Assembly (NCBI RefSeq): GCF_020166345.1
Contig: NZ_JAIUJS010000007.1
Span: 1 to 64,000 of the forward strand
Length of the DNA stretch: 64,000 nt
Reading direction: 5' to 3'
From: Winogradskyella vincentii
GTDB lineage: Bacteria > Bacteroidota > Bacteroidia > Flavobacteriales > Flavobacteriaceae
How positions within the stretch are numbered: position 1 is the first letter of the stretch; each line of letters opens with the position of its first letter. The translations under genes were made by a program, and so were the position numbers. A model generated the notes under the pieces. The model did not search any database, was not told the origin of the DNA, and saw only the letters and a list, made by a program, of their open reading frames with translations. Shown one piece after another: positions 1 through 9,404 of the stretch.

Positions 1-79
1 TCTTACCATTCCGAACAGAGTAGTTAAGCCCGTTAGCGCCGATGGTACTGCTTTCTGTGGGAGAGTAGGTCGCCGCCTT
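1..79 (+). rRNA. rrf: 5S ribosomal RNA, 3' part
   Basis: The first bases carry the conserved 3' half of bacterial 5S rRNA: CCGAACAGAG near 11-20, GTTAAGCCC near 23-31, the GCGCCGATGGTACTGC stretch at 36-51 and the closing GTGGGAGAGTAGGTCGCCGCC region ending near 77. The 5' part lies before the window, presumably behind 23S rRNA of an rRNA operon. The exact 3' end is estimated from the family pattern and a terminator follows at once. Confidence 0.93.
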
Positions 80-84
80 TCTTG

Positions 85-119
85 AAGGCCCTTTGCTGTT
101 TTGCAAAGGGCCTTTTTTT
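85..119 (+). terminator. Rho-independent terminator of the rRNA operon
   Basis: A perfect 12-base-pair stem (AAGGCCCTTTGC at 85-96, GCAAAGGGCCTT at 103-114) with a six-base loop is followed by a run of T to 119. It stands directly after 5S rRNA and before any protein gene, so it should end the rRNA transcript. The 155 bases between it and pta show no further gene. Confidence 0.93.
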
Positions 120-274
120 ATGCCTTTTTTTTAATCGTACGACCCCGCTCTTAAAACCAGAGTGGATTGCACTTCTAATTTAATATTTCATTATCTTCGA
201 ACTATCTTTTCATTTTAGTTAAAAATTTAAATAAAACTAAAATTTTTGATCAGCAAAAATAGCATATTATTTAT

Positions 275-2368
275 ATGAATAAAGCGGTATATATCGCATC
301 GAATGATGCAGATAGTGGGAAGTCAATACTTACTATTGGACTGATGAATGCCTTATTAAGACATAAACCGTCAGTTGGTTATTTTCGACCTGTAATTGAC
401 GATAATTTAGAGAATAAAAAGGACAATCATATTAACACAATTTTATCTTATTTCTCAATTGACATAAAGTATGAGGACGCCTATGGTTATACCATGTCAA
501 AACTTATAAAAAAATGGAATAACAATAAAAAAGAAACCATTTTAAATAAGATAATATCAAAATATAAGAAGCTTGAAGAAAGATTTGATTTTGTCATAGT
601 TGAGGGAAGTGATTTTTCAGATTTCAGTTCGATTATTGAACTTGATCTGAATATTTTAATAGCTAAAAATCTTGGTACACCTGTAATTATTATTTCGAGT
701 GCTCTGAATAAAGAAGTAGAAGAATTTTGTGATAGTTTACATCTCACATATGATTCTTTTGATCAAAAGGACGTGAATGTTATAGGAGTAGTCGCTAACA
801 AAGTTGAGGAATATCATTTAAAAACTATAGAAAGGAGTATTGGTAGTTTATTGCCTGATACTATTACTACTAGTATTATACCAGTTGATGATAAGTTGAA
901 AAATCCAACGATGAAAGAACTAGCCGAATATATTAAGGCGGATGTAATGTTTGGATCCGAATTTTTAGATAGACCGACTGGTGAAATTGAAATTGGTGCA
1001 ATGCAATTGCAACACTTTTTAGAACATTTAACAGACGATGCAGTGATTGTTACTCCAGCAGATCGTGAAGATATCTTAATGGGAAGTTTGCAAGCAAATA
1101 TTTCTTCTAATTATCCAAGTCTTGCGGGTATAATATTAAGTGGTAATATGGAATTGTCCCAATCAGTAGTTAAACTTATTGAAGGTTTAGATAAAGTTGT
1201 GCCAATTGTCAGAGTTAAGGAGCCTACTTTTAACATTGCATCTCAATTAGCAAATGTTAGATCGCATATCTATTCTACAAATACTGAAAAAATTAAGAAA
1301 TCGATTGAGATTTTTGAAAATCATGTTGATGTGGACCGTTTGATGGAACATCTTGATTCTTATGAAATAAGCAACCTGATGACACCACGGATGTTTCAAT
1401 ATTATTTGATGAAACGTGCCATGCAAAAACGAAAGCACATTGTTCTTCCTGAAGGGAATGATGATCGCATTCTTTTAGCCGCATCAAAACTTCAGGAATT
1501 AGATATAATAGACTTAACAATCTTAGGTGACATTACTAAAGTCAAGTCTTCTGTAGAAAGGTTAAATATTCCTTTTGATTTTGATAAAACAGCAATTATT
1601 AATCCAAACAATTCTGGTTATTTAGACGAATTCACAAACACACTATATGAATTGAGAAAGCACAAAGGTATAAGCCCAGCAATGGCAGAAGACCTTATGA
1701 GGGATGTCTCATATTTTGGTACCATGATGGTTTATAAAGGCTTAGCTGATGGTATGGTTTCAGGTGCAGCACACACAACTCAACATACTATAAGACCGGC
1801 TTTACAATTTATTAAGACTAAACCTGGTTTTTCAGTGGTGTCATCTGTTTTCTTCATGTGTTTAGAAGACAGGGTAAGTGTTTTTGGCGATTGCGCCATT
1901 AATCCAAATCCTACGGCAGAACAATTATCTGATATTGCAATTGCATCTGCTGATACAAGTATATCATTTGGTATAGATGCCAAAGTAGCCATGTTGTCTT
2001 ATTCTTCTGGAGTTTCTGGACAAGGTGAAGATGTTGATACGGTTAAGAAGGCCACAGCAATTGTTAAAGAAAAGCGTCCTGATATTAAAATTGAAGGACC
2101 AATTCAATATGATGCTGCTGTGGATCCTGAAATTGGGAAGAAAAAATTACCAAACTCTGAAGTTGCAGGACAGGCAAGTGTATTGATTTTTCCCGATCTA
2201 AATACAGGGAATAATACCTATAAAGCAGTTCAACGTGAAACAGGAGCATTGGCAATTGGGCCTATGCTTCAGGGTCTAAATAAACCTATAAATGATTTAA
2301 GTAGAGGTTGTTCTGTAGATGATATATTCAATACAGTTATCATTACAGCAATTCAAGCTCAAGAATAG
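275..2368 (+). CDS. pta: Phosphate acetyltransferase
   Basis: This long-form phosphate acetyltransferase (697 residues) interconverts acetyl-CoA and acetyl phosphate in the cytoplasm. The N-terminal third is the dethiobiotin-synthetase-like P-loop domain of long Pta proteins, with NDADSGKS at residues 10-17. A DRTGG-type regulatory region follows near 210-330, and the catalytic PTA_PTB domain runs from about 370 to the end (RKHIVLPEGNDDRI, then GMVSGAAHTT, then SYSSGVSG). The length matches long-form Pta. The stop is only 11 bases before ackA, so the pair is almost certainly one operon that makes acetate and ATP from acetyl-CoA or works in reverse. No full TAnnTTTG promoter was found upstream; the closest is TATCTTCG near 192-199. 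Confidence 0.97.
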   Translation: MNKAVYIASNDADSGKSILTIGLMNALLRHKPSVGYFRPVIDDNLENKKDNHINTILSYFSIDIKYEDAYGYTMSKLIKKWNNNKKETILNKIISKYKKLEERFDFVIVEGSDFSDFSSIIELDLNILIAKNLGTPVIIISSALNKEVEEFCDSLHLTYDSFDQKDVNVIGVVANKVEEYHLKTIERSIGSLLPDTITTSIIPVDDKLKNPTMKELAEYIKADVMFGSEFLDRPTGEIEIGAMQLQHFLEHLTDDAVIVTPADREDILMGSLQANISSNYPSLAGIILSGNMELSQSVVKLIEGLDKVVPIVRVKEPTFNIASQLANVRSHIYSTNTEKIKKSIEIFENHVDVDRLMEHLDSYEISNLMTPRMFQYYLMKRAMQKRKHIVLPEGNDDRILLAASKLQELDIIDLTILGDITKVKSSVERLNIPFDFDKTAIINPNNSGYLDEFTNTLYELRKHKGISPAMAEDLMRDVSYFGTMMVYKGLADGMVSGAAHTTQHTIRPALQFIKTKPGFSVVSSVFFMCLEDRVSVFGDCAINPNPTAEQLSDIAIASADTSISFGIDAKVAMLSYSSGVSGQGEDVDTVKKATAIVKEKRPDIKIEGPIQYDAAVDPEIGKKKLPNSEVAGQASVLIFPDLNTGNNTYKAVQRETGALAIGPMLQGLNKPINDLSRGCSVDDIFNTVIITAIQAQE

Positions 2369-2379
2369 AACTAAAGAGT

Positions 2380-3570
2380 ATGAAGGTATTAGTATTAAAT
2401 TCAGGTAGTTCCTCTGTAAAGTACCAATTGTTTTCCATGCCAGATGAAATGGTTTTATGCTCCGGTGTTGTAGATAGAATTGGACAACTAGACTCAAGTA
2501 TTAAACACAGGTCTTCAAAACATAACCTTAATAAAAAGATTGAAATTTCAGACCATAAAAATGCTCTAGATTTAATAGTAAACTTATTGCTAGATGAAAA
2601 TAATGGAGCCATTGCTTCGATTGATGAAATTGAAGCAGTAGGGCATCGCGTTGTGCATGGAGGTAGTTCATTTAAAGAGACAATTGAAATTGATTCTATT
2701 GTCAAATCACGAATAGAAGAATTGTTTATCCTGGCACCGTTGCATAATCCTGCCAATCTAGAAGGAATCAATGTGGCAGAATCAGTATTTGTAAATGCAA
2801 AACAAGCTGCTGTATTTGATACTGCATTTCACCAAACTATACCCGAGCACGCCTATAAATATGCGATACCTAATGAATTTTTAGAAGATCATAATATACG
2901 ACTCTATGGTTTTCATGGTACAAGCCACAAATATGTTTCTGAAAAAGCAATTGAATATTTGGGAGTTAAGAATTCTAAAATAATTACCATTCATTTGGGT
3001 AATGGTTGTAGTATATCAGCAGTAGAAAATGGAGAATGTAAGGATCATAGTTTAGGTTTTTCACCAGCTAATGGACTGATTATGGGTACACGCTCTGGGG
3101 ATATAGATCATTCAATTATTTTTTATCTGATCAATTCTTTAAAGTTTGATATTGATGAAGTGAATAAGATTTTGCAAACAAAAAGTGGTATGCTAGGCCT
3201 GACTGGTTTTAGTGACTTACGAGATATCGAAGCAGAAGCTCTTAAAGGAAATTCTGAATGTAAGCTTGCACTAGACATGAGTGTATATAGGATTAAGAAA
3301 TATATTGGATCTTATGTGTCTGCAATGAATGGATTGGATTGCATAGTCTTTACTGCCGGGATTGGAGAAAATTCTGAACTTATGCGTGGATTGGTATGCG
3401 CCGATATGGATGTTTTTGGTATTGAATTAGACGAATCTGCCAATAGTTCTTACTCAAATGGTGTTTCGGACATAAGCAAGAAAAACTCAAAAGTGAAAAT
3501 ATTGATAATACCTACAAATGAAGAATTAGAGATTGCCAGACAAACATATAACCTATTCAATCAAGAATAG
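2380..3570 (+). CDS. ackA: Acetate kinase
   Basis: Acetate kinase (396 residues, usual family length) transfers phosphate between acetyl phosphate and ADP. All signatures of the family are present in order: LVLNSGSSSVKY at 4-15, GHRVVHGG at 88-95, FDTAFH at 146-151 with the catalytic Asp147, GFHGTSH at 177-183, the phosphate-binding HLGNGCS at 205-211, and FTAGIGENS in the C-terminal third. It lies 11 bases after pta and ends at a clear hairpin terminator, so pta-ackA is a two-gene unit. The start ATG fits the family N-terminus exactly. A long antisense reading frame across its 5' half is a shadow of this gene. Confidence 0.98.
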   Translation: MKVLVLNSGSSSVKYQLFSMPDEMVLCSGVVDRIGQLDSSIKHRSSKHNLNKKIEISDHKNALDLIVNLLLDENNGAIASIDEIEAVGHRVVHGGSSFKETIEIDSIVKSRIEELFILAPLHNPANLEGINVAESVFVNAKQAAVFDTAFHQTIPEHAYKYAIPNEFLEDHNIRLYGFHGTSHKYVSEKAIEYLGVKNSKIITIHLGNGCSISAVENGECKDHSLGFSPANGLIMGTRSGDIDHSIIFYLINSLKFDIDEVNKILQTKSGMLGLTGFSDLRDIEAEALKGNSECKLALDMSVYRIKKYIGSYVSAMNGLDCIVFTAGIGENSELMRGLVCADMDVFGIELDESANSSYSNGVSDISKKNSKVKILIIPTNEELEIARQTYNLFNQE

Positions 3571-3578
3571 GCATTAAA

Positions 3579-3610
3579 AAACCGAGTAGAATTACTCGGT
3601 TTATTTATTT
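3579..3610 (+). terminator. Terminator between ackA and the convergent acyl-CoA dehydrogenase gene
   Basis: Arms AAACCGAGTA (3579-3588) and TACTCGGTTT (3593-3602) close a four-base loop and are followed by T-rich sequence. The left flank is A-rich, so the hairpin could end transcripts from both sides. It lies between the convergent ends of ackA and the dehydrogenase gene. Confidence 0.85.
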
Positions 3611-3636
3611 GTGGATATATATTATGTTGTTATTGG

Positions 3637-4779
3637 TTATCCTTTAATAACTCCTCTAGAAATTACGATTTTTTGAATTTCCGATGTGCCTTCATATATC
3701 TGGGTGATTTTGGCATCACGCATTAAACGTTCTACATGGTATTCTTTAACAAAACCATTTCCGCCATGGATTTGAACAGCCTCAACGGTTTGTTCCATTG
3801 CAACCTTAGAAGCATATAGTTTTGCCATTGCACTTGACATATCATGATTAACACCTTGGTCTTTTTCCCAAGCTGATTTCATCACTAAGTGTCTAGCAGC
3901 TTCAATCTCGGTGTACATATCTGCCAATTTAAATGCAATTGCTTGATGGTTACATATTTCTGTACCAAATGCTTTTCTAACTTTAGAATATTCAAGAGCT
4001 AATTCGTAAGCACCAGATGCGATTCCAAGTGCCTGTGAAGCGATACCAATACGACCGCCAGATAAAGTTTTCATAGCAAACTTAAATCCAAAGCCATCCT
4101 CTCCAATTCTATTTTCTTTTGGCACTTTTACGTCATTAAACTGCAAAGTGTGCGTATCACTACCTCTAATACCCAATTTATCTTCCTTTGGTCCAATATC
4201 AAATCCTGGTGTGCCTTTCTCTACAATAAAAGCATTAATACCTCTGTGCCCTTTTTCTCTGTCAGTCTGTGCAATAACAAGATATACATCCGATCTACCA
4301 CCATTTGTAATCCAGTTTTTAGTACCATTAATCACGTAATGGTCACCCATGTCAATGGCTGTAGTTTTTTGTGAGGTTGCATCACTTCCAGCTTCAGGTT
4401 CGCTCAGACAAAAAGCACCTACATATTCTCCCGTAGCAAGTTTGGTAAGATATTTTTGTTTTTGTTCTTCAGTACCATAATTCTCAAGACCATAACAAAC
4501 CAAAGAATTGTTCACAGATACAATAACAGAGGCAGAAGCATCAATTTTAGAAAGTTCTTCCATAATTAAAACATATGAAATTGTATCCATTCCACTTCCA
4601 CCATATTTTGGATCTACCATAATTCCCAAGAATCCAAGTTCTCCCATTTTCTTCACCAATTCATCTGGAAATTCTTGTTTTTCATCACGTTCTATAACAC
4701 CAGGAAGTAGTTCTGTTTTTGCAAAATCACGTGCAGCGTCACGTATCATTAAATGCTCTTCGGTCAAGCTAAAGTCCAT
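3637..4779 (-). CDS. Acyl-CoA dehydrogenase
   Basis: FAD-dependent acyl-CoA dehydrogenase of 380 residues, the usual length for short- and medium-chain enzymes of beta-oxidation or branched-chain amino-acid breakdown. Visible signatures are CLSEPEAGSDA at 124-134, where the flavin and substrate bind, and a C-terminal IYEGTSEIQ in which Glu363 sits at the position of the catalytic base of the short-chain group. The sequence resembles the butyryl-CoA dehydrogenase type most, but chain length cannot be read from sequence alone. The gene stands alone on the minus strand, convergent with ackA and divergent from anmK, and has its own strong promoter 38 bases upstream of the start. Confidence 0.95.
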   Translation of the reverse strand: MDFSLTEEHLMIRDAARDFAKTELLPGVIERDEKQEFPDELVKKMGELGFLGIMVDPKYGGSGMDTISYVLIMEELSKIDASASVIVSVNNSLVCYGLENYGTEEQKQKYLTKLATGEYVGAFCLSEPEAGSDATSQKTTAIDMGDHYVINGTKNWITNGGRSDVYLVIAQTDREKGHRGINAFIVEKGTPGFDIGPKEDKLGIRGSDTHTLQFNDVKVPKENRIGEDGFGFKFAMKTLSGGRIGIASQALGIASGAYELALEYSKVRKAFGTEICNHQAIAFKLADMYTEIEAARHLVMKSAWEKDQGVNHDMSSAMAKLYASKVAMEQTVEAVQIHGGNGFVKEYHVERLMRDAKITQIYEGTSEIQKIVISRGVIKG

Positions 4780-4816
4780 ATAACAAATTAATTATTGATT
4801 TGATAAAATTTTGATG

Positions 4817-4847
4817 CAAAGATAACTCTTATTTGCTGTATTTTCAA
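4817..4847 (-). promoter_or_regulatory. Promoter of the acyl-CoA dehydrogenase gene
   Basis: On the minus strand TTG (4847-4845) is followed after 20 bases by TATCTTTG (4824-4817), a full match to the Bacteroidetes housekeeping pattern TTG-N17 to 23-TAnnTTTG. Transcription should start near 4810, about 30 bases before the ATG at 4779. Confidence 0.75.
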
Positions 4848-4870
4848 TAACTAATAGTATTTTTACTAAT

Positions 4871-5938
4871 ATGATAAAATCTTCTTATAATGTAATTGGA
4901 GTAATGTCCGGAACATCATTGGATGGTGTAGACATAATTTATGCTCAATTTGATTATAATGCTAATTGGAATTTTAAGATAAAATATTCTAATACAGTCC
5001 CTTATTCTAACGAGTGGATAGAAAAATTAAAGTTACTGACTCGTAGTTCAAAGGAGCAATTAATAGGGTTAGATTTATCATACTCCAAATTATTAGCCAA
5101 TATGATAAATGAGTTTATTAAACGGAACGAAATAAAAGATATTGACTTTATTTCGTCACATGGACATACAGCTTTACATAGACCTGACTTAGGTTTTACA
5201 TATCAAATTGGGAATAAACAAATTCTTGCGGATACATTAGGTCAAAAAGTAATATGTGATTTTAGATTACAAGATGTAGAATTAGGTGGCCAAGGTGCAC
5301 CTTTAGTTCCAATTGGTGATCAGCTTTTGTTTTCAGATTACCAATATTGTATTAATCTTGGTGGTTTTGCCAATATTTCATTTGATTTTGAAGATGAAAA
5401 AATAGCTTTTGATATATGCCCAGTTAATATTGTACTGAATCATTATGTTCATGATATAGGATTAGAGTTTGATGAAAGTGGCAAAATTGCATCCAAAGGT
5501 GAAGTAAATAGAAAATTATTAGATGAATTAAACGACCTGCCATTCTATAATCTATCACATCCAAAATCGCTGGGTTTAGAATGGGTTGATGATCATATAT
5601 TTCCAATTATTGACAACTATACTTTAAAACTTGAAGATAAATTATCCACTTTTATTGAGCATATAGCAATTCAGATTTCAAAGTTTATTAGGAAAAAGGG
5701 TGAAAAGGTATTGATTACTGGAGGTGGTGTATATAACAAATATCTAATCTCCAGAATACAAGACCATGCCGATTCAATTATTGTAATTCCATCTAAAGAT
5801 ATTATTGAATTTAAAGAGGCTTTGATTTTCGCTCTATTAGGTATTTTGAAGGATAGAAATGAAGCAAATTGTTTAGCAAGTGTAACTGGCGCTAAAAAGA
5901 ATCACTCATCTGGAAAAATTTTAATGCCGACAGTATAA
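4871..5938 (+). CDS. anmK: Anhydro-N-acetylmuramic acid kinase
   Basis: AnmK phosphorylates and opens 1,6-anhydro-N-acetylmuramic acid released by lytic transglycosylases, feeding recycled cell-wall sugar back to N-acetylmuramate 6-phosphate. The protein has 355 residues. The family signature GVMSGTSLDGVD is at residues 10-21, INLGGFANIS lies in the middle, and LITGGGVYN near 285 completes the ATP site of this hexokinase/actin-like fold. The gene is monocistronic: it diverges from the acyl-CoA dehydrogenase gene and is separated from the following dehydrogenase by a promoter. Only an imperfect -7 element (TATTTTTA) is seen before it. Confidence 0.95.
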   Translation: MIKSSYNVIGVMSGTSLDGVDIIYAQFDYNANWNFKIKYSNTVPYSNEWIEKLKLLTRSSKEQLIGLDLSYSKLLANMINEFIKRNEIKDIDFISSHGHTALHRPDLGFTYQIGNKQILADTLGQKVICDFRLQDVELGGQGAPLVPIGDQLLFSDYQYCINLGGFANISFDFEDEKIAFDICPVNIVLNHYVHDIGLEFDESGKIASKGEVNRKLLDELNDLPFYNLSHPKSLGLEWVDDHIFPIIDNYTLKLEDKLSTFIEHIAIQISKFIRKKGEKVLITGGGVYNKYLISRIQDHADSIIVIPSKDIIEFKEALIFALLGILKDRNEANCLASVTGAKKNHSSGKILMPTV

Positions 5939-5957
5939 ATTAAGTTGTTAATTCACA

Positions 5958-5985
5958 TTGTAGCTTTTTTAGTTTTTTATATTTG
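5958..5985 (+). promoter_or_regulatory. Promoter of the amino-acid dehydrogenase-nhaD operon
   Basis: TTG at 5958-5960 and TATATTTG at 5978-5985 with a 17-base spacer match the Bacteroidetes promoter pattern. The predicted transcription start near 5992 gives a leader of less than 20 bases before the TTG start codon at 6010, which supports that unusual start. Confidence 0.75.
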
Positions 5986-6009
5986 TTATAACTAACTAAA
6001 TCACAACTC

Positions 6010-7239
6010 TTGATAAAGGAATTACTTCAGAAATACGAAAATAAATCTCCAGAAATCGTATTTCATTGGAACGATCCCGAGACAAATGCAGAAGGTTGGA
6101 CCGTCATAAACTCCTTAAGAGGAGGTGCAGCAGGTGGTGGCACCCGTATGCGCAAAGGTCTTGATATGAACGAAGTACTTTCTCTTGCTAAAACTATGGA
6201 AGTAAAGTTTACTGTTTCTGGGCCATTAATCGGTGGTGCTAAATCTGGTATAAACTTTGACCCAAAAGATCCAAGAAAAAAAGGTGTACTTGAACGTTGG
6301 TATAAAGCTGTATCGCCCTTACTTAAAAGTTATTATGGTACAGGTGGTGATTTAAATGTAGATGAAATCCATGAAGTGATACCAATTACTGAGGCGAGTG
6401 GCGTTTGGCACCCACAAGAAGGAGTTTTTGAAGGTCATTTCAGGCCTACACAAGCAGATAAAATAAATAGAATAGGTCAATTGAGACATGGTGTTATTAA
6501 GGTAATTGAAAACCCAAAATATTCTCCAGATGTTTCAAGAAAATACACTGTTGCAGATATGATTACTGGATATGGAGTCGCTATTGCAACAAAGCATTTT
6601 TATGATTTAAATGATGATTCTATAAAAGGTAAAAGAGTTGTTGTGCAAGGGTTTGGCAACGTTGGCGCATCGGCAGCTTTCTATTTTGCACAAATGGGCG
6701 CAAAAATAGTTGGCATCATTGACAAAGTAGGTGGTCTTATTAATCCCGAAGGGTTTTCATTTAATGAAATTATAGAATTATATCTTAATAAAAGTGGTAA
6801 TACTTTAGTAGCAGAAAATTTAATACCTTTTGAGGAAATTAATAGTTTGATCTGGTCCTTAAAAACCGAAGTTTTTGCTCCATGTGCGGCATCTCGCTTG
6901 ATTACCAAAGACCAAATAGATCAAATGATTAATACTGGTTTAGAGGTTATATCTTGTGGAGCTAATGTTCCATTTGCTGATAAGGAGATATTTTTCGGGC
7001 CAATAATGGAACATACAGACCAAAAAGTTAGCTTAATTCCAGATTTTATTTCAAATTGTGGAATGGCAAGAGTTTTTGCTTACTTTATGGAAAGAAAAGT
7101 TCAAATGACTGACGAAGCAATTTTTAAAGATACCTCTAAAGTCATAAGAAAAGCATTAAGAGAAGTAAAGAAAAAGAATCCTAACAGAGTAGGTATTAGT
7201 GAAACTGCATTTGAAATAGCGTTGAGACAATTAATATAA
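6010..7239 (+). CDS. Glu/Leu/Phe/Val dehydrogenase family protein
   Basis: NAD(P)-dependent oxidative deaminase of the Glu/Leu/Phe/Val dehydrogenase family (409 residues). The N-terminal half is the ELFV dimerisation and substrate domain, with GPLIGGAKSGI at 71-81, whose Lys78 corresponds to a conserved active-site lysine. The C-terminal half is a Rossmann domain with VVQGFGNVG at 211-219. The lysine motif differs from the common GGGKGG of classical glutamate dehydrogenases, so substrate choice is open. The best start is TTG at 6010: no ATG fits, the residues after it look native, and the promoter ends just before. The stop is 13 bases before nhaD, which suggests co-transcription. Confidence 0.9.
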   Translation: MIKELLQKYENKSPEIVFHWNDPETNAEGWTVINSLRGGAAGGGTRMRKGLDMNEVLSLAKTMEVKFTVSGPLIGGAKSGINFDPKDPRKKGVLERWYKAVSPLLKSYYGTGGDLNVDEIHEVIPITEASGVWHPQEGVFEGHFRPTQADKINRIGQLRHGVIKVIENPKYSPDVSRKYTVADMITGYGVAIATKHFYDLNDDSIKGKRVVVQGFGNVGASAAFYFAQMGAKIVGIIDKVGGLINPEGFSFNEIIELYLNKSGNTLVAENLIPFEEINSLIWSLKTEVFAPCAASRLITKDQIDQMINTGLEVISCGANVPFADKEIFFGPIMEHTDQKVSLIPDFISNCGMARVFAYFMERKVQMTDEAIFKDTSKVIRKALREVKKKNPNRVGISETAFEIALRQLI

Positions 7240-7252
7240 AACATCCCATAAT

Positions 7253-8644
7253 ATGGAAACAGTAATAATTCTCGTTTTTATTGGTGGCTATTTAGCCATA
7301 ACATTAGAGCATAATATTAAAATAGACAAATTGATTCCTGCTTTAGTCATGATGGCTATAAGTTGGGCCTTAATTTCCCTAGGTATTGATGATTTCTCTC
7401 AATGGTTTGACTCTGGCAAGCATAGCTTGATGGAGAATTTCGGCATGCTAGGTCATGAAGATAAAATGCATTTAATGGAGGAGACTTTATTACATCATTT
7501 GGGTAAAACTGCAGAGATCTTGGTTTTCTTACTTGGTGCAATGACAATCGTTGAAATTATAGATTATTTTGATGGATTTTCTACAATTAAAGCAGCCGTA
7601 AATTTTAATAGTAGAAAGAAATTGTTGTGGATGTTTTCTGTGTTAGCATTTATTTTATCAGCTATAATTGACAACTTAACAGCAACAATTGTATTGATTT
7701 CTATTCTTCAGAAAATTGTTAAAGATAGAAATATCAGAATTTGGTATGCAGGTTTAATAATTATAGCGGCAAATGCAGGTGGAGCTTGGTCTCCAATTGG
7801 AGATGTTACAACTACAATGCTATGGATTGGAGACAAGGTCTCAACAGGTAAATTGTTTATATATTTATTCATCCCATCATTGCTATGTATGGTAGTGCCA
7901 ACCTTTATCGCGTCGCTACTTCCTTCGTTTCAAGGAGACCTGGAATTACAAGCAGATGATAATAAGCCAAAAAATAAGTTTAGCTCTACAATGTTATTTT
8001 TAGGTTTAGGTGCAATTGTATTTGTTCCTATTTTTAAGGTAATCACACACTTGCCACCTTATGTTGGTATGATGTTGTCCTTGGGTGTTGTTGCAATCTT
8101 TGCAGAAATTTATAGTAATTCTAAGTTTGCGATATCAACAATTACTTCAGAGGAGCATCATGAACATGCAAGTCATAGTCCTGTGCACTATTCATTATCA
8201 AAAATAGAATTACCAAGTATCCTATTCTTTTTAGGTATTTTAATGGCTGTTGCGGCGTTAGAGTCATTAGGAATATTGTTTGGTTTTGCCGATGGCTTAA
8301 AAGAAAATATTGGTCTATTAGGCACTGAACCAACAGGAACGATAGTTTCAGATTTGGTTGTACTATTACTAGGAGTTGGCTCTGCTGTAATTGATAATGT
8401 ACCTCTAGTTGCAGCTAGTTTAGGGATGTTCTCAGAACCACTAGATAATCAGTTATGGCATTTTATTGCTTATTCGGCAGGTACTGGCGGAAGTATGTTA
8501 ATTATTGGGTCAGCAGCAGGTGTTGTAGCTATGGGTATGGAAAAAATAGATTTCTTCTGGTATCTAAAGAAAATTTCTTGGTTGGCATTAGTTGGTTTTA
8601 TCGCTGGTGCAGTTGCATTTATGGCCACAAGAGCTCTTTTCTAA
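7253..8644 (+). CDS. nhaD: NhaD-type Na+/H+ antiporter
   Basis: Inner-membrane sodium/proton antiporter of the NhaD family (ion transporter superfamily), 463 residues with about 12 hydrophobic segments. Characteristic stretches include IIDNLTATIVLISIL near 141-155 and the later SAVIDNVPLVAASLGMF near 378-394: two repeated D-N helices, the inverted repeat of this superfamily. The hydrophilic, His-rich loop near 300-310 (EEHHEHASH) is a possible regulatory or metal-binding insertion. It would export Na+ in exchange for protons, as expected of a marine bacterium. It sits 13 bases after the dehydrogenase gene, probably in one transcript. Confidence 0.93.
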   Translation: METVIILVFIGGYLAITLEHNIKIDKLIPALVMMAISWALISLGIDDFSQWFDSGKHSLMENFGMLGHEDKMHLMEETLLHHLGKTAEILVFLLGAMTIVEIIDYFDGFSTIKAAVNFNSRKKLLWMFSVLAFILSAIIDNLTATIVLISILQKIVKDRNIRIWYAGLIIIAANAGGAWSPIGDVTTTMLWIGDKVSTGKLFIYLFIPSLLCMVVPTFIASLLPSFQGDLELQADDNKPKNKFSSTMLFLGLGAIVFVPIFKVITHLPPYVGMMLSLGVVAIFAEIYSNSKFAISTITSEEHHEHASHSPVHYSLSKIELPSILFFLGILMAVAALESLGILFGFADGLKENIGLLGTEPTGTIVSDLVVLLLGVGSAVIDNVPLVAASLGMFSEPLDNQLWHFIAYSAGTGGSMLIIGSAAGVVAMGMEKIDFFWYLKKISWLALVGFIAGAVAFMATRALF

Positions 8645-8707
8645 CATACTTAAGTAAAAAACTTAGCGTTATAACTTACAAGAACTTTTAAAATTAAAAC
8701 TTATCAT

Positions 8708-9403
8708 ATGATATTACTAAGTAATATTCAGGATGAAACTGAACTGTTAACTGATAGTGAATCAGTAGAGAAAACCCTTTCTATAATAGAGTTAATTACC
8801 AGTGGTGGAACATCTGGAATGGTTATTATACTTATTTTATTCTTACTGCTTATTGTTGCTACTTATATTTATTTTGAACGAATTTTTGCTATTAAAGCCG
8901 CGTCCAAAGTGGATTCAAACTTTATGAATCAAATAAAGGACCATGTCAGTAATGGGAAAATTGATTCAGCACAAATGCTCTGTGCCCAAATTAATTCACC
9001 GGTTTCAAGATTAATATCAAAAGGCATAACTAGAATAGGTAAACCATTAGAAGATATAAATACTGCAATTGAAAATGCAGGCAGATTAGAGATTTATAGT
9101 TTAGAAAAGCACGTAAGCGTTTTGGCTACGATTTCTGGTGTGGCACCGATGATTGGATTCTTGGGTACAGTTGTAGGTATGATTCTATCCATTTTTGAAC
9201 TTGCAAATGCTGGAGGAACAATTCAAATGGATGTTTTAGCAAGTGGTTTGTATACAGCCATGACTACAACAGTTGGTGGTTTAATAGTAGGTATAATTGC
9301 ATATGTTGCCTATAACCACATTGTTGTTAGAACAAATAAGGTTGTCTATCAGATGGAGGCTAATTCAGTAGAGTTCTTAGACCATTTAAACGAGCCTATT
9401 TAA
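8708..9403 (+). CDS. exbB: MotA/TolQ/ExbB proton channel family protein
   Basis: Inner-membrane proton-channel subunit (231 residues) that with ExbD converts proton-motive force into movement of TonB. One hydrophobic segment near 38-55 is followed by a cytoplasmic stretch and two more segments near 135-160 and 178-205, the usual ExbB/TolQ topology. The signature GTVVGMILSIFELANAGG near 153-170 and the ALYTAMTTTVGGL-like stretch near 180-192 belong to the MotA_ExbB domain. It begins a compact cluster with ExbD (one base later) and a TonB-like protein. Whether it serves TonB uptake or a Tol-like envelope function cannot be decided, but the TonB gene beside it favours the former. Confidence 0.92.
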   Translation: MILLSNIQDETELLTDSESVEKTLSIIELITSGGTSGMVIILILFLLLIVATYIYFERIFAIKAASKVDSNFMNQIKDHVSNGKIDSAQMLCAQINSPVSRLISKGITRIGKPLEDINTAIENAGRLEIYSLEKHVSVLATISGVAPMIGFLGTVVGMILSIFELANAGGTIQMDVLASGLYTAMTTTVGGLIVGIIAYVAYNHIVVRTNKVVYQMEANSVEFLDHLNEPI

Positions 9404-9404
9404 C

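Noticed and set aside
2343-2771. Antisense reading frame of 142 codons across the start of ackA
   Set aside because: ackA is certain from its motifs; the antisense frame has no recognisable protein pattern and no promoter.
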